Assembly (NCBI GenBank): GCA_009786025.1
Contig: WQUA01000003.1
Span: 1 to 64,000, forward strand
Source: Pseudomonadota bacterium
GTDB lineage: Bacteria; Pseudomonadota; Gammaproteobacteria; Burkholderiales; Casimicrobiaceae
Direction of reading: 5' to 3'
DNA: 64,000 nt
Each line of letters begins with the position of its first letter. Position 1 is the first letter of the stretch. Made by a program: the position numbers and the translations under genes. Below, one piece after another: positions 27,743 to 36,624 of this stretch. Under the pieces are notes generated by a model. The model did no database searches, was not told the origin of the DNA, and saw only the letters and a program-made list of their open reading frames with translations.

Positions 27743-28834
27743 TTAAACCCGGCGCAGCGATATTTCACCGACAGTGTAGCGACCGCGGCGACCTTCTTTG
27801 CCGATCGCGGAGCTTTCGGCCAGCACCAGCGCGCCGCTGGCGTCAACCCCGGCGACAGTGCCGCGAACGGTTTGACCGTCCGGCAGCAATAATTTGACCG
27901 GTTTGTTCTGGTAAGCGTGCCGTCGCTGCCATTCCGGCGCGAAGGCGACAAAGCCACGTTTGGCGTAATCGGCGAGCGCTGTCGCCATCTCCAGCAGACA
28001 GCGCGCCAGCAGCTTTTCGCGTGAAGGCAGGTCTTTTTTAAGCGACGTCAGATCGGACACTGCCTGCGAGATGTCGCCGCGCGCTGTTTTTGGCAACGTG
28101 AGGTTGAGGCCGACGCCGATTACCGCCTGCGATGGCCCCAGCGCGTCGCCGTTCAGCTCCACCAGAATGCCTCCTAACTTGTGGTAATGGTGGATCAGAT
28201 CATTGGGCCACTTGAGTTCGATACCGGCAACCCCTTCTTTTTCCAGCGCCCGTGCGACAGCGACGCTCATCGCCAGCGACAGCCCGGCCAGAAAACCGGC
28301 GCCCTGCTCAAAACGCCAGCCCAGCGAAAACATCAGACTGTCGCCGGGCAAACCCAGCCAGGGGCGACCGCGCCGCCCGCGCCCATCACTCTGCCATTCC
28401 GTCGTTAGCGCGAGGCCATGGATGTCATGGCGCGAAATCCGACGCATCAATTCACTCGACGTAGAGTCAATCTGTTCGACCCATTCGAGACTGAGCGCTT
28501 GCGGCGCCTGGGTGTTTTCCATACCGACGACAGAAGGATGCAACACTGTTTGCAACCGAGGTTTCTTTTTGCTTTCGGTGGGCAAAGATGCTCCCAACGT
28601 CACGCAGGCGTCGCGCCAAGCGGCGAGGTCCAGCCGCAGATAGGGAACAACGAGTTGATAACCGCGACCACCAATCCGGTCGATGCCGATCCCGGCGGCC
28701 TCGAGTTCTCGAATCAACGCCGGAATACGTCCTTTGGGTATCTCCAGCTGTGCGGCAAGCGTCGGCCCGGCGCTGGGCGCTTCGGCGTTGAGCAGGCGTA
28801 GTAGGGCAAAACTTTCAGGGGAAAGCACAGTCAC
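27743..28834 (-). CDS. birA: Biotin--[acetyl-CoA-carboxylase] ligase BirA
   Basis: Bifunctional biotin ligase with an N-terminal winged-helix domain (about 1-65, SFALLRLLNAEAPSAGPTLA onward). The catalytic core has STSSELMRR, GRGRRGRPW (the biotinyl-AMP loop), LKWPNDL and GGILVEL. A C-terminal SH3-like domain ends the protein. 363 aa, about 40 longer than E. coli BirA, mostly in the segment between HTH and core (WRDACVTLGASLPTESKKKP and following). The HTH suggests it may also repress biotin genes, none of which are in the window. Confidence 0.95.
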   Translation of the reverse strand: MTVLSPESFALLRLLNAEAPSAGPTLAAQLEIPKGRIPALIRELEAAGIGIDRIGGRGYQLVVPYLRLDLAAWRDACVTLGASLPTESKKKPRLQTVLHPSVVGMENTQAPQALSLEWVEQIDSTSSELMRRISRHDIHGLALTTEWQSDGRGRRGRPWLGLPGDSLMFSLGWRFEQGAGFLAGLSLAMSVAVARALEKEGVAGIELKWPNDLIHHYHKLGGILVELNGDALGPSQAVIGVGLNLTLPKTARGDISQAVSDLTSLKKDLPSREKLLARCLLEMATALADYAKRGFVAFAPEWQRRHAYQNKPVKLLLPDGQTVRGTVAGVDASGALVLAESSAIGKEGRRGRYTVGEISLRRV

Positions 28835-29057
28835 ACGTTTCCAACAGTCATCGGAGAAGCCCGATAGAGGCGTTGACTATAACAGAAGCGCCTATGGCAC
28901 TACCAGTACTTTGTGTTATAGATTTTTGATGCAACTGGGGAAGATCTGCGATGAGTCGCGCCCGGAAGGGCTATTTGAAGGCCGCGAAGGAAAAAGAGCT
29001 CGGTTTTGTCGACGGGTTTGCCGCCAAAGTCGTTGAGAATGTGGCAGCGTGTGAAAA

Positions 29058-30230
29058 TTATTTATTCGAAATGCCCTGACTCTTGGCGCGTAGGCGGTCG
29101 AGGTCGGCTTGCGCGCTCCGATTTCCCTGCTCGACGAGTTTGCGAAACCAGGCCGCGGCTTCGGCATAATCTTTAGCGACGCCCTGGCCGTTCTCATACA
29201 TTTCGCCGAGTTTGTGTTGAGCCCCCTGGTGCTTCTGCTCGGCGGCTTTGCGATACCAGACCATGGCCTGGGTATCATCTTTGATAACGCCCTGGCCTTT
29301 TTCATACATTTCGCCGAGCTGGTATTGAGCGCTCATATCGCCCAACTCCGCTGCTTGACGGTACCAGACGACGGCTTGGGCATCGCTCTTGGCAACGCCC
29401 AAGCCACGCTCGTACATTCCGCCAAGATTCCGCGCCGCCCATTTGTGCCCTTGCTCGGCAGCCTTGCGGCACCAGACGGCGGCTTGAGCGGGATCCAGAG
29501 GGTACGAAACGCCGCTATCATCAGTACCGGTCAATTTTTGGCAGAGCGCGAATTGGGCGTCAACATCACCTTTCTCGGCAGCGGCGCGCCAGCCGGAAAC
29601 CATTTGCGCAGGAGTGGGCGGAGAAGGCAAGGTCGTGTCGCGCGCGGTGATGGTCACCCCATACCCATATTCGACTGGTTTGCCGGTCTCCGGCAAGCCG
29701 TTGGCGCCGCTGTGCACCTCGATACACAGACTGAGCTTTTCTTCGGACATGAAGCAGCGCGAAATTTTGTGTGCTCGATGGGCGGTATGGTCTGTTTCCA
29801 TCTTGCTCCATTCGGTCGGCGCCGTTTCTTTTTTCAGTTGCAGCAGGAGGCGCGACCAGGGGTTATTGGCGTCCAGCGTTTTTGGCAAAAACGGGGAGCT
29901 AAACGCGTAGCCGATTCCTGGGGGAGAAGCGGTTTTCAGATCAAACCAATATGGCGAGATGGTCAAGGAGGCTGTCGGCGAGGACGAAAATTCAAGGGTG
30001 TTGAATCGAGTCGGCGAATGTTCGGTCTCCCAAGGCCTTGGCGGCAGCGGTAATGAAACCGACCCCGCGGAGGACAAGCCAAATAAATTCACAACCTCAA
30101 TCGCAGCGCTGCCGGTCAACGCCATTTTCTTCCCGACCATGTCGGGCAAGCGGGCGCCGCTTGCGGGTATGACAATAAGCGCAGCCCATAAAAAAGCGCC
30201 CCAAACTCGGATAATGTTGAGCTTACACAT
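29058..30230 (-). CDS. Exported Sel1-repeat protein
   Basis: 390 aa. N-terminal signal-like segment (VWGAFLWAALIVIPASGA, 9-26), a unique region of about 180 aa without known family, and then about five Sel1-type repeats (from about 208). Repeat examples are AVWCRKAAEQGHKWAARNLGGMYERGLGV and AMVWYRKAAEQKHQGAQHKLGEMYENGQGV (each quoted in part). Sel1 repeats mediate protein-protein contacts. The gene stands alone; the flanking unknown protein gene ends 30 bases upstream on the same strand. Confidence 0.8.
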   Translation of the reverse strand: MCKLNIIRVWGAFLWAALIVIPASGARLPDMVGKKMALTGSAAIEVVNLFGLSSAGSVSLPLPPRPWETEHSPTRFNTLEFSSSPTASLTISPYWFDLKTASPPGIGYAFSSPFLPKTLDANNPWSRLLLQLKKETAPTEWSKMETDHTAHRAHKISRCFMSEEKLSLCIEVHSGANGLPETGKPVEYGYGVTITARDTTLPSPPTPAQMVSGWRAAAEKGDVDAQFALCQKLTGTDDSGVSYPLDPAQAAVWCRKAAEQGHKWAARNLGGMYERGLGVAKSDAQAVVWYRQAAELGDMSAQYQLGEMYEKGQGVIKDDTQAMVWYRKAAEQKHQGAQHKLGEMYENGQGVAKDYAEAAAWFRKLVEQGNRSAQADLDRLRAKSQGISNK

Positions 30231-30260
30231 TGCCCTGAAACATTTTGAAAATGGCAGCTC

Positions 30261-31250
30261 TTAAATTTTGGACTCTGCCCAATCGTCGGATTGCGGCATA
30301 TCGTGAATGTGCGACAAATCCGGCGGGCACCAAGCCGCTTCCAGATGCGCCAGTAACATGGTTGCCTGATCGCTGCTGATGTCTTCGCCGAGTTTTAAAC
30401 GGGCGGGTGTTTCGCCGGTGATCAGGTGCCGCCGCCGCCGCCGCAAAGTCTTGGCAATCTCGTCAAGGTCGGCGATACGCAGCGACGGATCCGACGAAGG
30501 TTTGATCCGCGCCCGCAGCACTCCGCCACTGTTACTGTCGAGATGTGTTTCCAGGAACAGCCCGATGAGCGGCACCGATGTATCGACGGGTTGCGCTTTA
30601 CGCGCCAGTCGCGGTAACCAGCGATCTGCCCACAGGATTTGCTGAGACGACAGGACCGGCAAGTTGGCGAGGTCGATCAGTAGCGTGTGGATGTAAGTCG
30701 AATAACAACTGACGCGATTTTCGGAAGTCAGCAATTTGTCGGTGACGTTTTCGAGAGCGCATTGCAAAAGCTCGGAGAAACGATAATAAGCATGTATCTC
30801 CTTCCACAGCTTTTCCGGAAACGGTTTATGAACGAGCGCGTGGATCAGTCGCAACTGCTTGCCGATAAACAGCGCTTGTTGCAGGAAAAAAGCCCTATGC
30901 GGCGTCAGTTCGGGATCGCCATCGAGCAGCGTGCGCAGGCTGAGCGAATAGTGCGACCACAGTGCTTGCCACAGCGCGATGTCCTCTGAAAAGGTCTGTC
31001 CTTCTTTGTAGGGCAGACGACACCAGCGGTTGTGCAGCCCCATCACCAGCACCCGGCAAACTTCTGTCAAACGAAAGCGCTCAAAGGCAGACATCGGCGC
31101 GTCGAGCGCGCGCTCGATCTCGGCGCGCAACTGAGCGCTGGCTTGCGGCAATTCGGCGGCAAAAAGCTGTGTTGCCCAGCCTTTTTGCATCAGCCGGTGC
31201 GACGAAGTCGTCGATGGCGCAACCGATGTACTGGGAGATACGTCGCTCAT
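30261..31250 (-). CDS. Unrecognised protein, translationally coupled to a HIT hydrolase
   Basis: 329 aa from ATG 31250 (aaaggaattt upstream). The product has a Ser/Thr-rich N-terminus, a largely helical middle rich in Leu, Trp and Arg, and a mixed C-terminus with VPLIGLFLETHLDSNSGG, a run of Arg in KTLRRRRRHL and a conserved-looking EAAWCPP. No signal peptide or membrane segment. Its start overlaps the HIT gene stop (31247-31250), implying coupled expression. I do not recognise the family and propose no function. Confidence 0.7.
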   Translation of the reverse strand: MSDVSPSTSVAPSTTSSHRLMQKGWATQLFAAELPQASAQLRAEIERALDAPMSAFERFRLTEVCRVLVMGLHNRWCRLPYKEGQTFSEDIALWQALWSHYSLSLRTLLDGDPELTPHRAFFLQQALFIGKQLRLIHALVHKPFPEKLWKEIHAYYRFSELLQCALENVTDKLLTSENRVSCYSTYIHTLLIDLANLPVLSSQQILWADRWLPRLARKAQPVDTSVPLIGLFLETHLDSNSGGVLRARIKPSSDPSLRIADLDEIAKTLRRRRRHLITGETPARLKLGEDISSDQATMLLAHLEAAWCPPDLSHIHDMPQSDDWAESKI

Positions 31251-31702
31251 GGTAAATTCCTTTCCGGCACGGCGGGCGGCGAAGATAAAGTCTTCGCCAG
31301 ATGCGTCTCCAGGGATGCGGCGAAATGAGGCGGCAACATCCGGGTGACGCCAGGGCGTTGACGCGCGCCCCAAACGGACAGCGGGAAATGGGAGTCGTCG
31401 GTAAAACGCGGGATGACGTGCCAGTGCAGATGCGGCGTCAGATTACCCAAACAGGCCAGATTCATCTTGTCCGGCGACAGCAATGCGCGTAGCGCTGATT
31501 CTGTCGCGACCACGACGGCCATACAGTGATCGCGGTTGACAGCGGCGAGATCGGTGAATTCCGTAATGTGCTCATTCCAGATTACCCGGCAAAAACCGGG
31601 GAACGGCTCATCGGCCAGTACCACACGGCACCGCTCATCACGATAGACCACATGGCCACCGTCGCCGCGGCAGAATGGGCAATTGAGGTCGGGATGTTTC
31701 AT
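31247..31702 (-). CDS. HIT-family hydrolase
   Basis: 151 aa. CPFCRGDGG and a later catalytic histidine triad HLHWHVIPR (His-x-His-x-His) place it in the HIT superfamily of nucleotide hydrolases or transferases acting on nucleoside phosphoramidates or dinucleoside polyphosphates. The N-terminal CPFC pair could be a structural metal site. It is coupled by a 4-base overlap to the downstream unknown gene. Confidence 0.88.
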   Translation of the reverse strand: MKHPDLNCPFCRGDGGHVVYRDERCRVVLADEPFPGFCRVIWNEHITEFTDLAAVNRDHCMAVVVATESALRALLSPDKMNLACLGNLTPHLHWHVIPRFTDDSHFPLSVWGARQRPGVTRMLPPHFAASLETHLAKTLSSPPAVPERNLP

Positions 31703-31898
31703 AAAAGGAACTATAGCACTGTCAGGAATCGAAACACAACGTCATTGCAGCGGTAGATGAAGTGGGAAACAACCCGGAAAAGATGAACATCGGCGCAACG
31801 CTGGATTGTTTCGTCATTTCGTTCCTCGCCATAAGAGGGCTGTTTCGCGCAAAGGTGCGGAGACCGCCTCTTCGCGTCCGCTCGCGGGAGGGAAGAGG

Positions 31899-32855
31899 TT
31901 ACAGAAGATTGGCATTGCTACGAGGATGATGTTTGGCATGTAGTTGTTTGAGGCGTTCGCGAGCGACGTGGGTATAGATCGTGGTGGTTGTAATGTCGGA
32001 ATGGCCGAGCAGCAGTTGCACGACGCGCAGATCGGCGCCGTGATTCAACAAGTGGGTGGCGAAGGCATGGCGCACGACATGCGGCGAGAGCATCTCGGGA
32101 GCAATGCCGGCGCGCAGTGCATAACGCTTGATCAGCGCCCAGAACGCTTGGCGGGTCAGCGGTGTGTGGCGGGTAGTGAGAAAAACATGGTCGTTGCGAA
32201 GATTTCCGGCGAGAAGCGAGCGAGCTTCTTCGAGATAGCGTTTCAGCCAGTCGACGGCGTTTTCGCCGAGTGGCACCAGCCGCTCTTTGTTGCCTTTACC
32301 GATAACGCGAACGACGCCGATGTCGAGCGCAACTTGCATCCATTTCAAACCAACCAGTTCGGAAACGCGCAAGCCGGTGGCGTACAAAGTTTCCAGCATC
32401 GCGCGGTCACGAATGCCAAGTGGCGTATCAAGGTCGGGCGCGCTGAGCAGCGCTTCTACCTGCTCTTCGGAAATATTTTTTGGCAACCGCCGGGTTTGTT
32501 TCGGCGCACGAACGCGCAGCGTCGGGTCGGCAGCGATTTGGCCGCGTTCGTGCAGCAGTTTGTAGAAACGACGTAACGCGGAAAGACGGCGAGCAATGGA
32601 AGAAGCTTTGGAAGGGGTAGAAAACTGCGTAGCGGAAAATTGTTCGGCAAGCCAACGCTCGATGTCGGCGCGCTCGGCGGCCAGCAAGGTGTGGGGCGTT
32701 CGCTGCGCAAGCCAGACGGAAAAGAGCGACAAGTCGGTGCGGTAAGCGCTGAGCGAAGCCGTAGCGAGGCCGTCTTGCAGCCAGACCTGATCGCAGAAAA
32801 GATCAATGAGCGCGGTGTCTTTTGCGGTTGGTTTGAGTGGAGCATTGTCGGGCAT
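31899..32855 (-). CDS. xerD: Tyrosine recombinase XerD
   Basis: Site-specific recombinase resolving chromosome dimers at dif together with XerC. 318 aa from ATG 32855. N-terminal SAM-like DNA-binding domain, then catalytic residues in GLRVSEL (Arg), GKGNKER (Lys), HVVRHAFATHLL (His-x-x-Arg), LGHSD (His) and TTTIYTH (Tyr). The open frame continues upstream, but there the sequence (CSLRSLRLKP) is simply the AACCGCAAAG repeat read backwards, so the later ATG is preferred. An FtsK partner and dif are not in the window. Confidence 0.93.
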   Translation of the reverse strand: MPDNAPLKPTAKDTALIDLFCDQVWLQDGLATASLSAYRTDLSLFSVWLAQRTPHTLLAAERADIERWLAEQFSATQFSTPSKASSIARRLSALRRFYKLLHERGQIAADPTLRVRAPKQTRRLPKNISEEQVEALLSAPDLDTPLGIRDRAMLETLYATGLRVSELVGLKWMQVALDIGVVRVIGKGNKERLVPLGENAVDWLKRYLEEARSLLAGNLRNDHVFLTTRHTPLTRQAFWALIKRYALRAGIAPEMLSPHVVRHAFATHLLNHGADLRVVQLLLGHSDITTTTIYTHVARERLKQLHAKHHPRSNANLL

Positions 32856-32873
32856 GATGATTCTGGAAATCGG

Positions 32874-32908
32874 TTTTAACCGCAAAGAACGTAGAGAGCA
32901 CAAAGAAA
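32874..32908 (+). repeat. AACCGCAAAG-family repeat upstream of xerD
   Basis: ttttaaccgcaaagaacgta then gagagcacaaagaaa. The end facing xerD lies about 20 bases before its ATG, so TTCTTTGCGGTTAAAA on the minus strand points at the gene as it does at mfd and metH2. Confidence 0.7.
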
Positions 32909-32998
32909 ATCTTTAAGGCTATTTCAAGTCATGGCTGATAGAATTAAAACCGTTTTTGTTTTAATACACACGATAACCAGCCCAGCCCAACCCTATCC

Positions 32999-33019
32999 CG
33001 CTCCTTTGAAAAAGGAGCG
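32999..33019. terminator. Hairpin downstream of ogt
   Basis: Perfect 9-bp arms cgctccttt and aaaggagcg around a 3-base loop, 35 bases after the ogt stop. No U-run on the minus strand, so terminator strength is uncertain. It is also a member of the pyrimidine/purine palindromic repeat family (ccctatcccgctcctttgaa). Confidence 0.5.
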
Positions 33020-33053
33020 CGACGAGAGCTCCCTTCTTCGCACTCTTTGCAGC

Positions 33054-33554
33054 TCATCCAGCAGTTGCGTTTTCATGTTTCAGCAACCAGCGTTTGATGA
33101 ACAACGGTTCGCCGTCCCCGGCGTGCATGAAGCCACCCAACGAGTGCTGCGCAACGATACGGTGGCAGGGAATGATGAGCACGACCGGATTGGCGCCGCA
33201 AGCGCCGCCGACAGCGCGCGGCGCCGATTTCAACGCCTTCGCCAGTTCGCCATAGGTTTGCGTCGTACCGGCGGGAATTGCTTGCAACGCTTTCCAGACC
33301 CGTTGTTGAAACGGTGTGCCGTGCGGAAGAATCGGGATGGTAAAGGTGAATTGTGGATCGTCGAGATAGCGATTCAATTCGCGCATGGCGCGTTCGCTGA
33401 GAGCATCTGCCGGTGCAGCCTCTTTTTCCCTGAGCGGCAAGAAAGCGATGTCGGTAATATGGCTGTCGTTGCTGCGAATGCCGAGCACGGCGAACGGTGT
33501 CCGCAGTTTGGCCGACCAAGGTTCGGCAAGTGTGCTGTGCGCGAGCTGCTTCAT
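33054..33554 (-). CDS. ogt: Methylated-DNA--protein-cysteine methyltransferase (Ogt/MGMT)
   Basis: Suicide DNA-repair protein that transfers O6-alkyl groups from guanine to its own cysteine. 166 aa. The DNA-binding winged helix contains GTPFQQRVWKAL and GTTQTYGELAKAL; the active site is IPCHRIV, and NPVVLIIPCHR matches the family. The C-terminal GGFMHAGDGE is typical. Start overlaps the preceding aminotransferase stop (33551-33554), so the two are coupled. Confidence 0.95.
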   Translation of the reverse strand: MKQLAHSTLAEPWSAKLRTPFAVLGIRSNDSHITDIAFLPLREKEAAPADALSERAMRELNRYLDDPQFTFTIPILPHGTPFQQRVWKALQAIPAGTTQTYGELAKALKSAPRAVGGACGANPVVLIIPCHRIVAQHSLGGFMHAGDGEPLFIKRWLLKHENATAG

Positions 33555-34783
33555 CGCTGTTGCGTCAATAAATCCGCTAGCGCTTTCTCGAAACGCGCCA
33601 AGCCTTCGCGAATGTCTTCTTCGTCGATGATGAGCGGCGGCGCTAACCGCACGACATCGGCGCCGGCGGCAAGCACCAGCAAGCCGGCTTTCCCCGCCGC
33701 GCCGACGACATCAAGCGAGCGGCCTCGCAGTGAACCTTCGAGCTCGCAACCGATCAGCAAACCTTCGCCACGGATCGCCTTGCAAAAGAGCAAGCGCTGT
33801 TGAATGTCTTTCAGCCCCGCCGTAAACAGGCGATGGCGGGTTTTGACGCCTTCAAGCAGTTGCGGCGTATTGATGATATCGAACACGACTTCACCGACGG
33901 CGCAAGCGAGCGGGTTACCACCATAGGTGGTGCCGTGCGTTCCCGGAGTAAACACGCGAGCGACCTCATCAGTGGTGAGCATGGCGCCGAGCGGAAAACC
34001 GCCGCCCAATCCTTTGGCCGAAGTCAGAATGTCCGGCGTGACGCCTTTGTTCATGTACGAAAACAAAACGCCGGTGCGTCCCATACCGGTTTGCACTTCG
34101 TCGAGAATCAGCAACGCCTTGTGCCGTGTGCACAGGTGGCGCGCGACGTGCAGAAACGCTTCCGATGCCGGAAGCACGCCGCTCTCGCCCTGGATGGTTT
34201 CGAGGATCACGGCGCAGATATTGTCACTGTGCTGATCAAACGCTGCCTGCAACGCCGCCACATCGTTGTAAGGCACATGCGTGATGCCTTCCGGCGTCGG
34301 CCCGAAGCCCGACGAATATTTCGGCTGTCCGCCCGTTGTAACGGTGAACAACGTACGACCATGGAAAGCGTTGGTCGTCGAAATAATCTGCATCTTTTGC
34401 GGCCCGGCGGTATCGTGCGCATAGCGGCGTGCCAGCTTCAGCGCCGCTTCATTGGCTTCGGCGCCGGAATTGCAAAAGAACACGCGCTCGGCAAAGGTGT
34501 TTTCAACCAGGCGACGCGCCAGACGCAGCGCCGGCTCGTTGGTGAACCAGTTGGAAACGTGCCAGAGTTTTTTTGACTGTGCTTCCAGCGTTGCGGTCAT
34601 CGCCGGATGGCAGTGTCCGAGCGCACTGACGGCAACGCCGGCGGCGAAATCGATGTACATCCGGTTTTCCTGATCCCATACGCGCGCACCGCTGCCGCGC
34701 ACCGGGATGAACGACGCCGGAGAAAAACAAGGAACCATGATGTCGTCGAAAAGCGCGCGGGTGACAGGGGCGGAGGTGCTCAT
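33551..34783 (-). CDS. Acetylornithine/succinylornithine-type aminotransferase
   Basis: Class III PLP-dependent aminotransferase, 410 aa from ATG 34783. FFCNSGAEANEAALKLAR, TTNAFHGRTL, DEVQTGMGRTG and the PLP lysine in TSAKGLGGGFPLG are present, as in ArgD/AstC. It is probably an arginine biosynthetic or catabolic enzyme (N-acetylornithine with 2-oxoglutarate), but no other arg/ast gene is adjacent, so I cannot choose between the two. The frame continues upstream without family similarity. Coupled to ogt by overlap. Confidence 0.88.
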   Translation of the reverse strand: MSTSAPVTRALFDDIMVPCFSPASFIPVRGSGARVWDQENRMYIDFAAGVAVSALGHCHPAMTATLEAQSKKLWHVSNWFTNEPALRLARRLVENTFAERVFFCNSGAEANEAALKLARRYAHDTAGPQKMQIISTTNAFHGRTLFTVTTGGQPKYSSGFGPTPEGITHVPYNDVAALQAAFDQHSDNICAVILETIQGESGVLPASEAFLHVARHLCTRHKALLILDEVQTGMGRTGVLFSYMNKGVTPDILTSAKGLGGGFPLGAMLTTDEVARVFTPGTHGTTYGGNPLACAVGEVVFDIINTPQLLEGVKTRHRLFTAGLKDIQQRLLFCKAIRGEGLLIGCELEGSLRGRSLDVVGAAGKAGLLVLAAGADVVRLAPPLIIDEEDIREGLARFEKALADLLTQQR

Positions 34784-34848
34784 GATTTCTACAACCTTGG
34801 GGAAGGGAACTGGAACATTGTAATAGACCAGCGGGCGCTTGGGGGCTT

Positions 34849-35568
34849 TCAGTGGCGATAGCCGAGTAGCGCCAGATGGTTTTCGCCCAAATGGCAACAG
34901 TCGCCGGGGGCGAGGGCTGACAAAGAACCCTCTTCCAGAGACAACGCGCCGAAGCCGACACGATGCAGCGCCTCGACGCGATTACCGGCAGCGGCGACCA
35001 TCCGCTTGACCTGATGGTACTTGCCTTGGTCAATACTGAGCGCCAGCGTGTACGCGTCGATTTGTTGCGCCGACAACGCCGCCAGCGGCGTCGGTTCGCC
35101 GGTTAACGAGACGCCGGCGAGCAATTGCTTTGGCAGTGTTTCATCGAACGCATGTTTCAAGATCGCGCGATAGTGTTTGGCGACGCACCGTTTCGGCGAC
35201 GCCATCGCGTGAATGAAGCGTCCATCGTCAGAAAACAACAGAAGCCCGGTAGTGTCGGCGTCGAGGCGGCCAACGCTTTGCACACCGCGCCGAACCAACG
35301 GCGGCGACAATAAAGCGTAAACGCTGCGATGGTGCTGTGGTTGATGCGTGCATTCAAATCCAGCCGGTTTGTGCAACGCCAGATAAACATGCTCGGCGTA
35401 TGCCCATGTTTCGCCGTCGATTTCAAATGTCAGACCGGCGGTGTCAAATTCAGCCTGCGGGTCGAGGCATGGCGCGCCGTTGACGCGCACGTCACCCGCC
35501 TCAATGCGCAGACGACAAGCCTTACGGCTGCCGAAACCCTGAGATTGCAGGAGGCGTTCGAGGCGCAT
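34849..35568 (-). CDS. rsuA: 16S rRNA pseudouridine(516) synthase RsuA
   Basis: 239 aa. N-terminal S4 RNA-binding domain (RLERLLQSQGFGSRKACRLRI) and a catalytic domain with GRLDADTTGLLLF (Asp nucleophile). KYHQVKRMVAAAGNRVEALHR is the C-terminal motif of the RsuA/RluB/E/F group. Length and S4 variant favour RsuA (small subunit psi-516). The start codon directly abuts a TCAGA-type repeat (35570-35610) that occupies the expected leader. Confidence 0.9.
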   Translation of the reverse strand: MRLERLLQSQGFGSRKACRLRIEAGDVRVNGAPCLDPQAEFDTAGLTFEIDGETWAYAEHVYLALHKPAGFECTHQPQHHRSVYALLSPPLVRRGVQSVGRLDADTTGLLLFSDDGRFIHAMASPKRCVAKHYRAILKHAFDETLPKQLLAGVSLTGEPTPLAALSAQQIDAYTLALSIDQGKYHQVKRMVAAAGNRVEALHRVGFGALSLEEGSLSALAPGDCCHLGENHLALLGYRH

Positions 35569-35569
35569 G

Positions 35570-35704
35570 GGTCAGAAGCCAGATGTCCAGAGGTCAAAGG
35601 TCAGGTATCAGATTTCACGCGAAAGCACGGAGCACAGCCACATCCACACGATTTCTGATTTGAGGTTTGGAGACCCGGGTTCCCGCTTTCGCGGGAATGA
35701 TGAA
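35570..35704. repeat. TCAGA repeat and tcccgctttcgcggga palindrome upstream of rsuA
   Basis: 35570-35610 carries gtcagaagccagatgtccag then aggtcaaaggtcaggtatcaga. It is followed by tcacgcgaaagcacggagca (35617-35636), a CGCGAAG-type unit, and then ttcccgctttcgcgggaa (35680-35697) followed by tgatgaagg. The last palindrome recurs at 46665-46680 and resembles a repeat widespread in proteobacteria. Confidence 0.6.
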
Positions 35705-35776
35705 GGAGGACTCCGCGTTTCCGCGCGAAATTTATTCTCGGATGGCGCTTTGCTTATCCTGGCTACACGCAGCCGC

Positions 35777-36607
35777 TTACCAGAATTTCCACCAGGCCTT
35801 TTTGCCCGGATTGCCGGTCAGCCATCCGCTGCCGGGGTAAGAAGCTTCGAGAATGCGGCGGGTATCGGTCGCCAGATCAGTCAGTCCCAGCTTTTCATAA
35901 CTTTGGATCATCAGCCCCAGCGCTTCTTCATTTGAAGCCGTCCGCGGGAAGTTGACCAGCGCCGCTTGCGCGCGGTTGACAGCAGAGAGGTAAGCGCCGC
36001 GATTGTAGTAATAGCGCGCGGCGTGAACTTCGTACATTCCCATGGCGTTGGACAGATAGACCATTCGAGTTTTGCTGTCCTCAGCGTAGCGGCTGTCCGG
36101 GAATTTCTCCGCCAAGTCTTTAAAGGCGTCGAACGCTTCACGCATCGAGCGCGGGTCGCGCTCGGAAAGCTCCAGTTCGTAAAGATAGCCCAGCAAGCCC
36201 TGATCTTCGCGGAAATAAACCAGCCCCTTTAGATAGTACGCATAGTCGGCGCTGGGGTGGTTCGGGTACATCCGGATGAAGCGGTCGCATTGTCCGATCG
36301 CCGCTTGCGTTTCGCCTGAACGGTAATTGGCGTAGGCCGATTCGAGAATCGCTTGTTGGGCGTAGCGTCCATAGGGATAACGTGCTTCCAGATTCTCGAA
36401 CAGCTTGATCGCCCGCGTATAATTACCGTCATTCATCGCGTCGTGCGCCGTCTGATAAATGCGCTCAGCCGACCAACCTACGGTCTCGTTCTGAACCTCG
36501 AGCGTGCCGCAGCCCACCAGCGCCAGCGCACAGACTAACGCCAGTGCTCTGGCGGCGCGGTAAAAATTCGACAAAGGCAACATCTGGAGTAACATCGGCG
36601 TTTTCAT
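35777..36607 (-). CDS. bamD: Outer-membrane assembly lipoprotein BamD
   Basis: Essential lipoprotein of the BAM complex. 276 aa from ATG 36607. Signal MKTPMLLQMLPLSNFYRAAR then ALALVCALALVGC with lipobox LVGC. The mature part has TPR-like helices typical of BamD: YQTAHDAMNDGNYTRAIKLF, RYPYGRYAQQAILESAYANY, MYPNHPSADYAYYLKGLVYF and FPDSRYAEDSKTRMVYLSN. The C-terminal KKAWWKFW tail is aromatic. Divergent from rluD with fewer than 20 bases between the proposed starts, the conserved bamD/rluD arrangement. Confidence 0.95.
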   Translation of the reverse strand: MKTPMLLQMLPLSNFYRAARALALVCALALVGCGTLEVQNETVGWSAERIYQTAHDAMNDGNYTRAIKLFENLEARYPYGRYAQQAILESAYANYRSGETQAAIGQCDRFIRMYPNHPSADYAYYLKGLVYFREDQGLLGYLYELELSERDPRSMREAFDAFKDLAEKFPDSRYAEDSKTRMVYLSNAMGMYEVHAARYYYNRGAYLSAVNRAQAALVNFPRTASNEEALGLMIQSYEKLGLTDLATDTRRILEASYPGSGWLTGNPGKKAWWKFW

Positions 36608-36624
36608 TTCATGGACGAGCCTGC

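Noticed and set aside
28951..29079. 42-codon ORF starting MSRARKGYLKAAKEKELG with a ggggaag upstream
   Set aside because: Good ribosome-site spacing, but no recognisable family, and it overlaps the 3' end of the Sel1 gene on the other strand. Too little to call a gene.
31899..32855. xerD as a phage or integron integrase
   Set aside because: Length, N-terminal domain and catalytic motifs fit the chromosomal XerD; no attachment site, phage genes or cassette array lie nearby.
32944..32963. attaaaac...gttttaat inverted repeat as an operator
   Set aside because: Simple A/T palindrome downstream of ogt and upstream of no gene in the reading direction; no regulator known to match.
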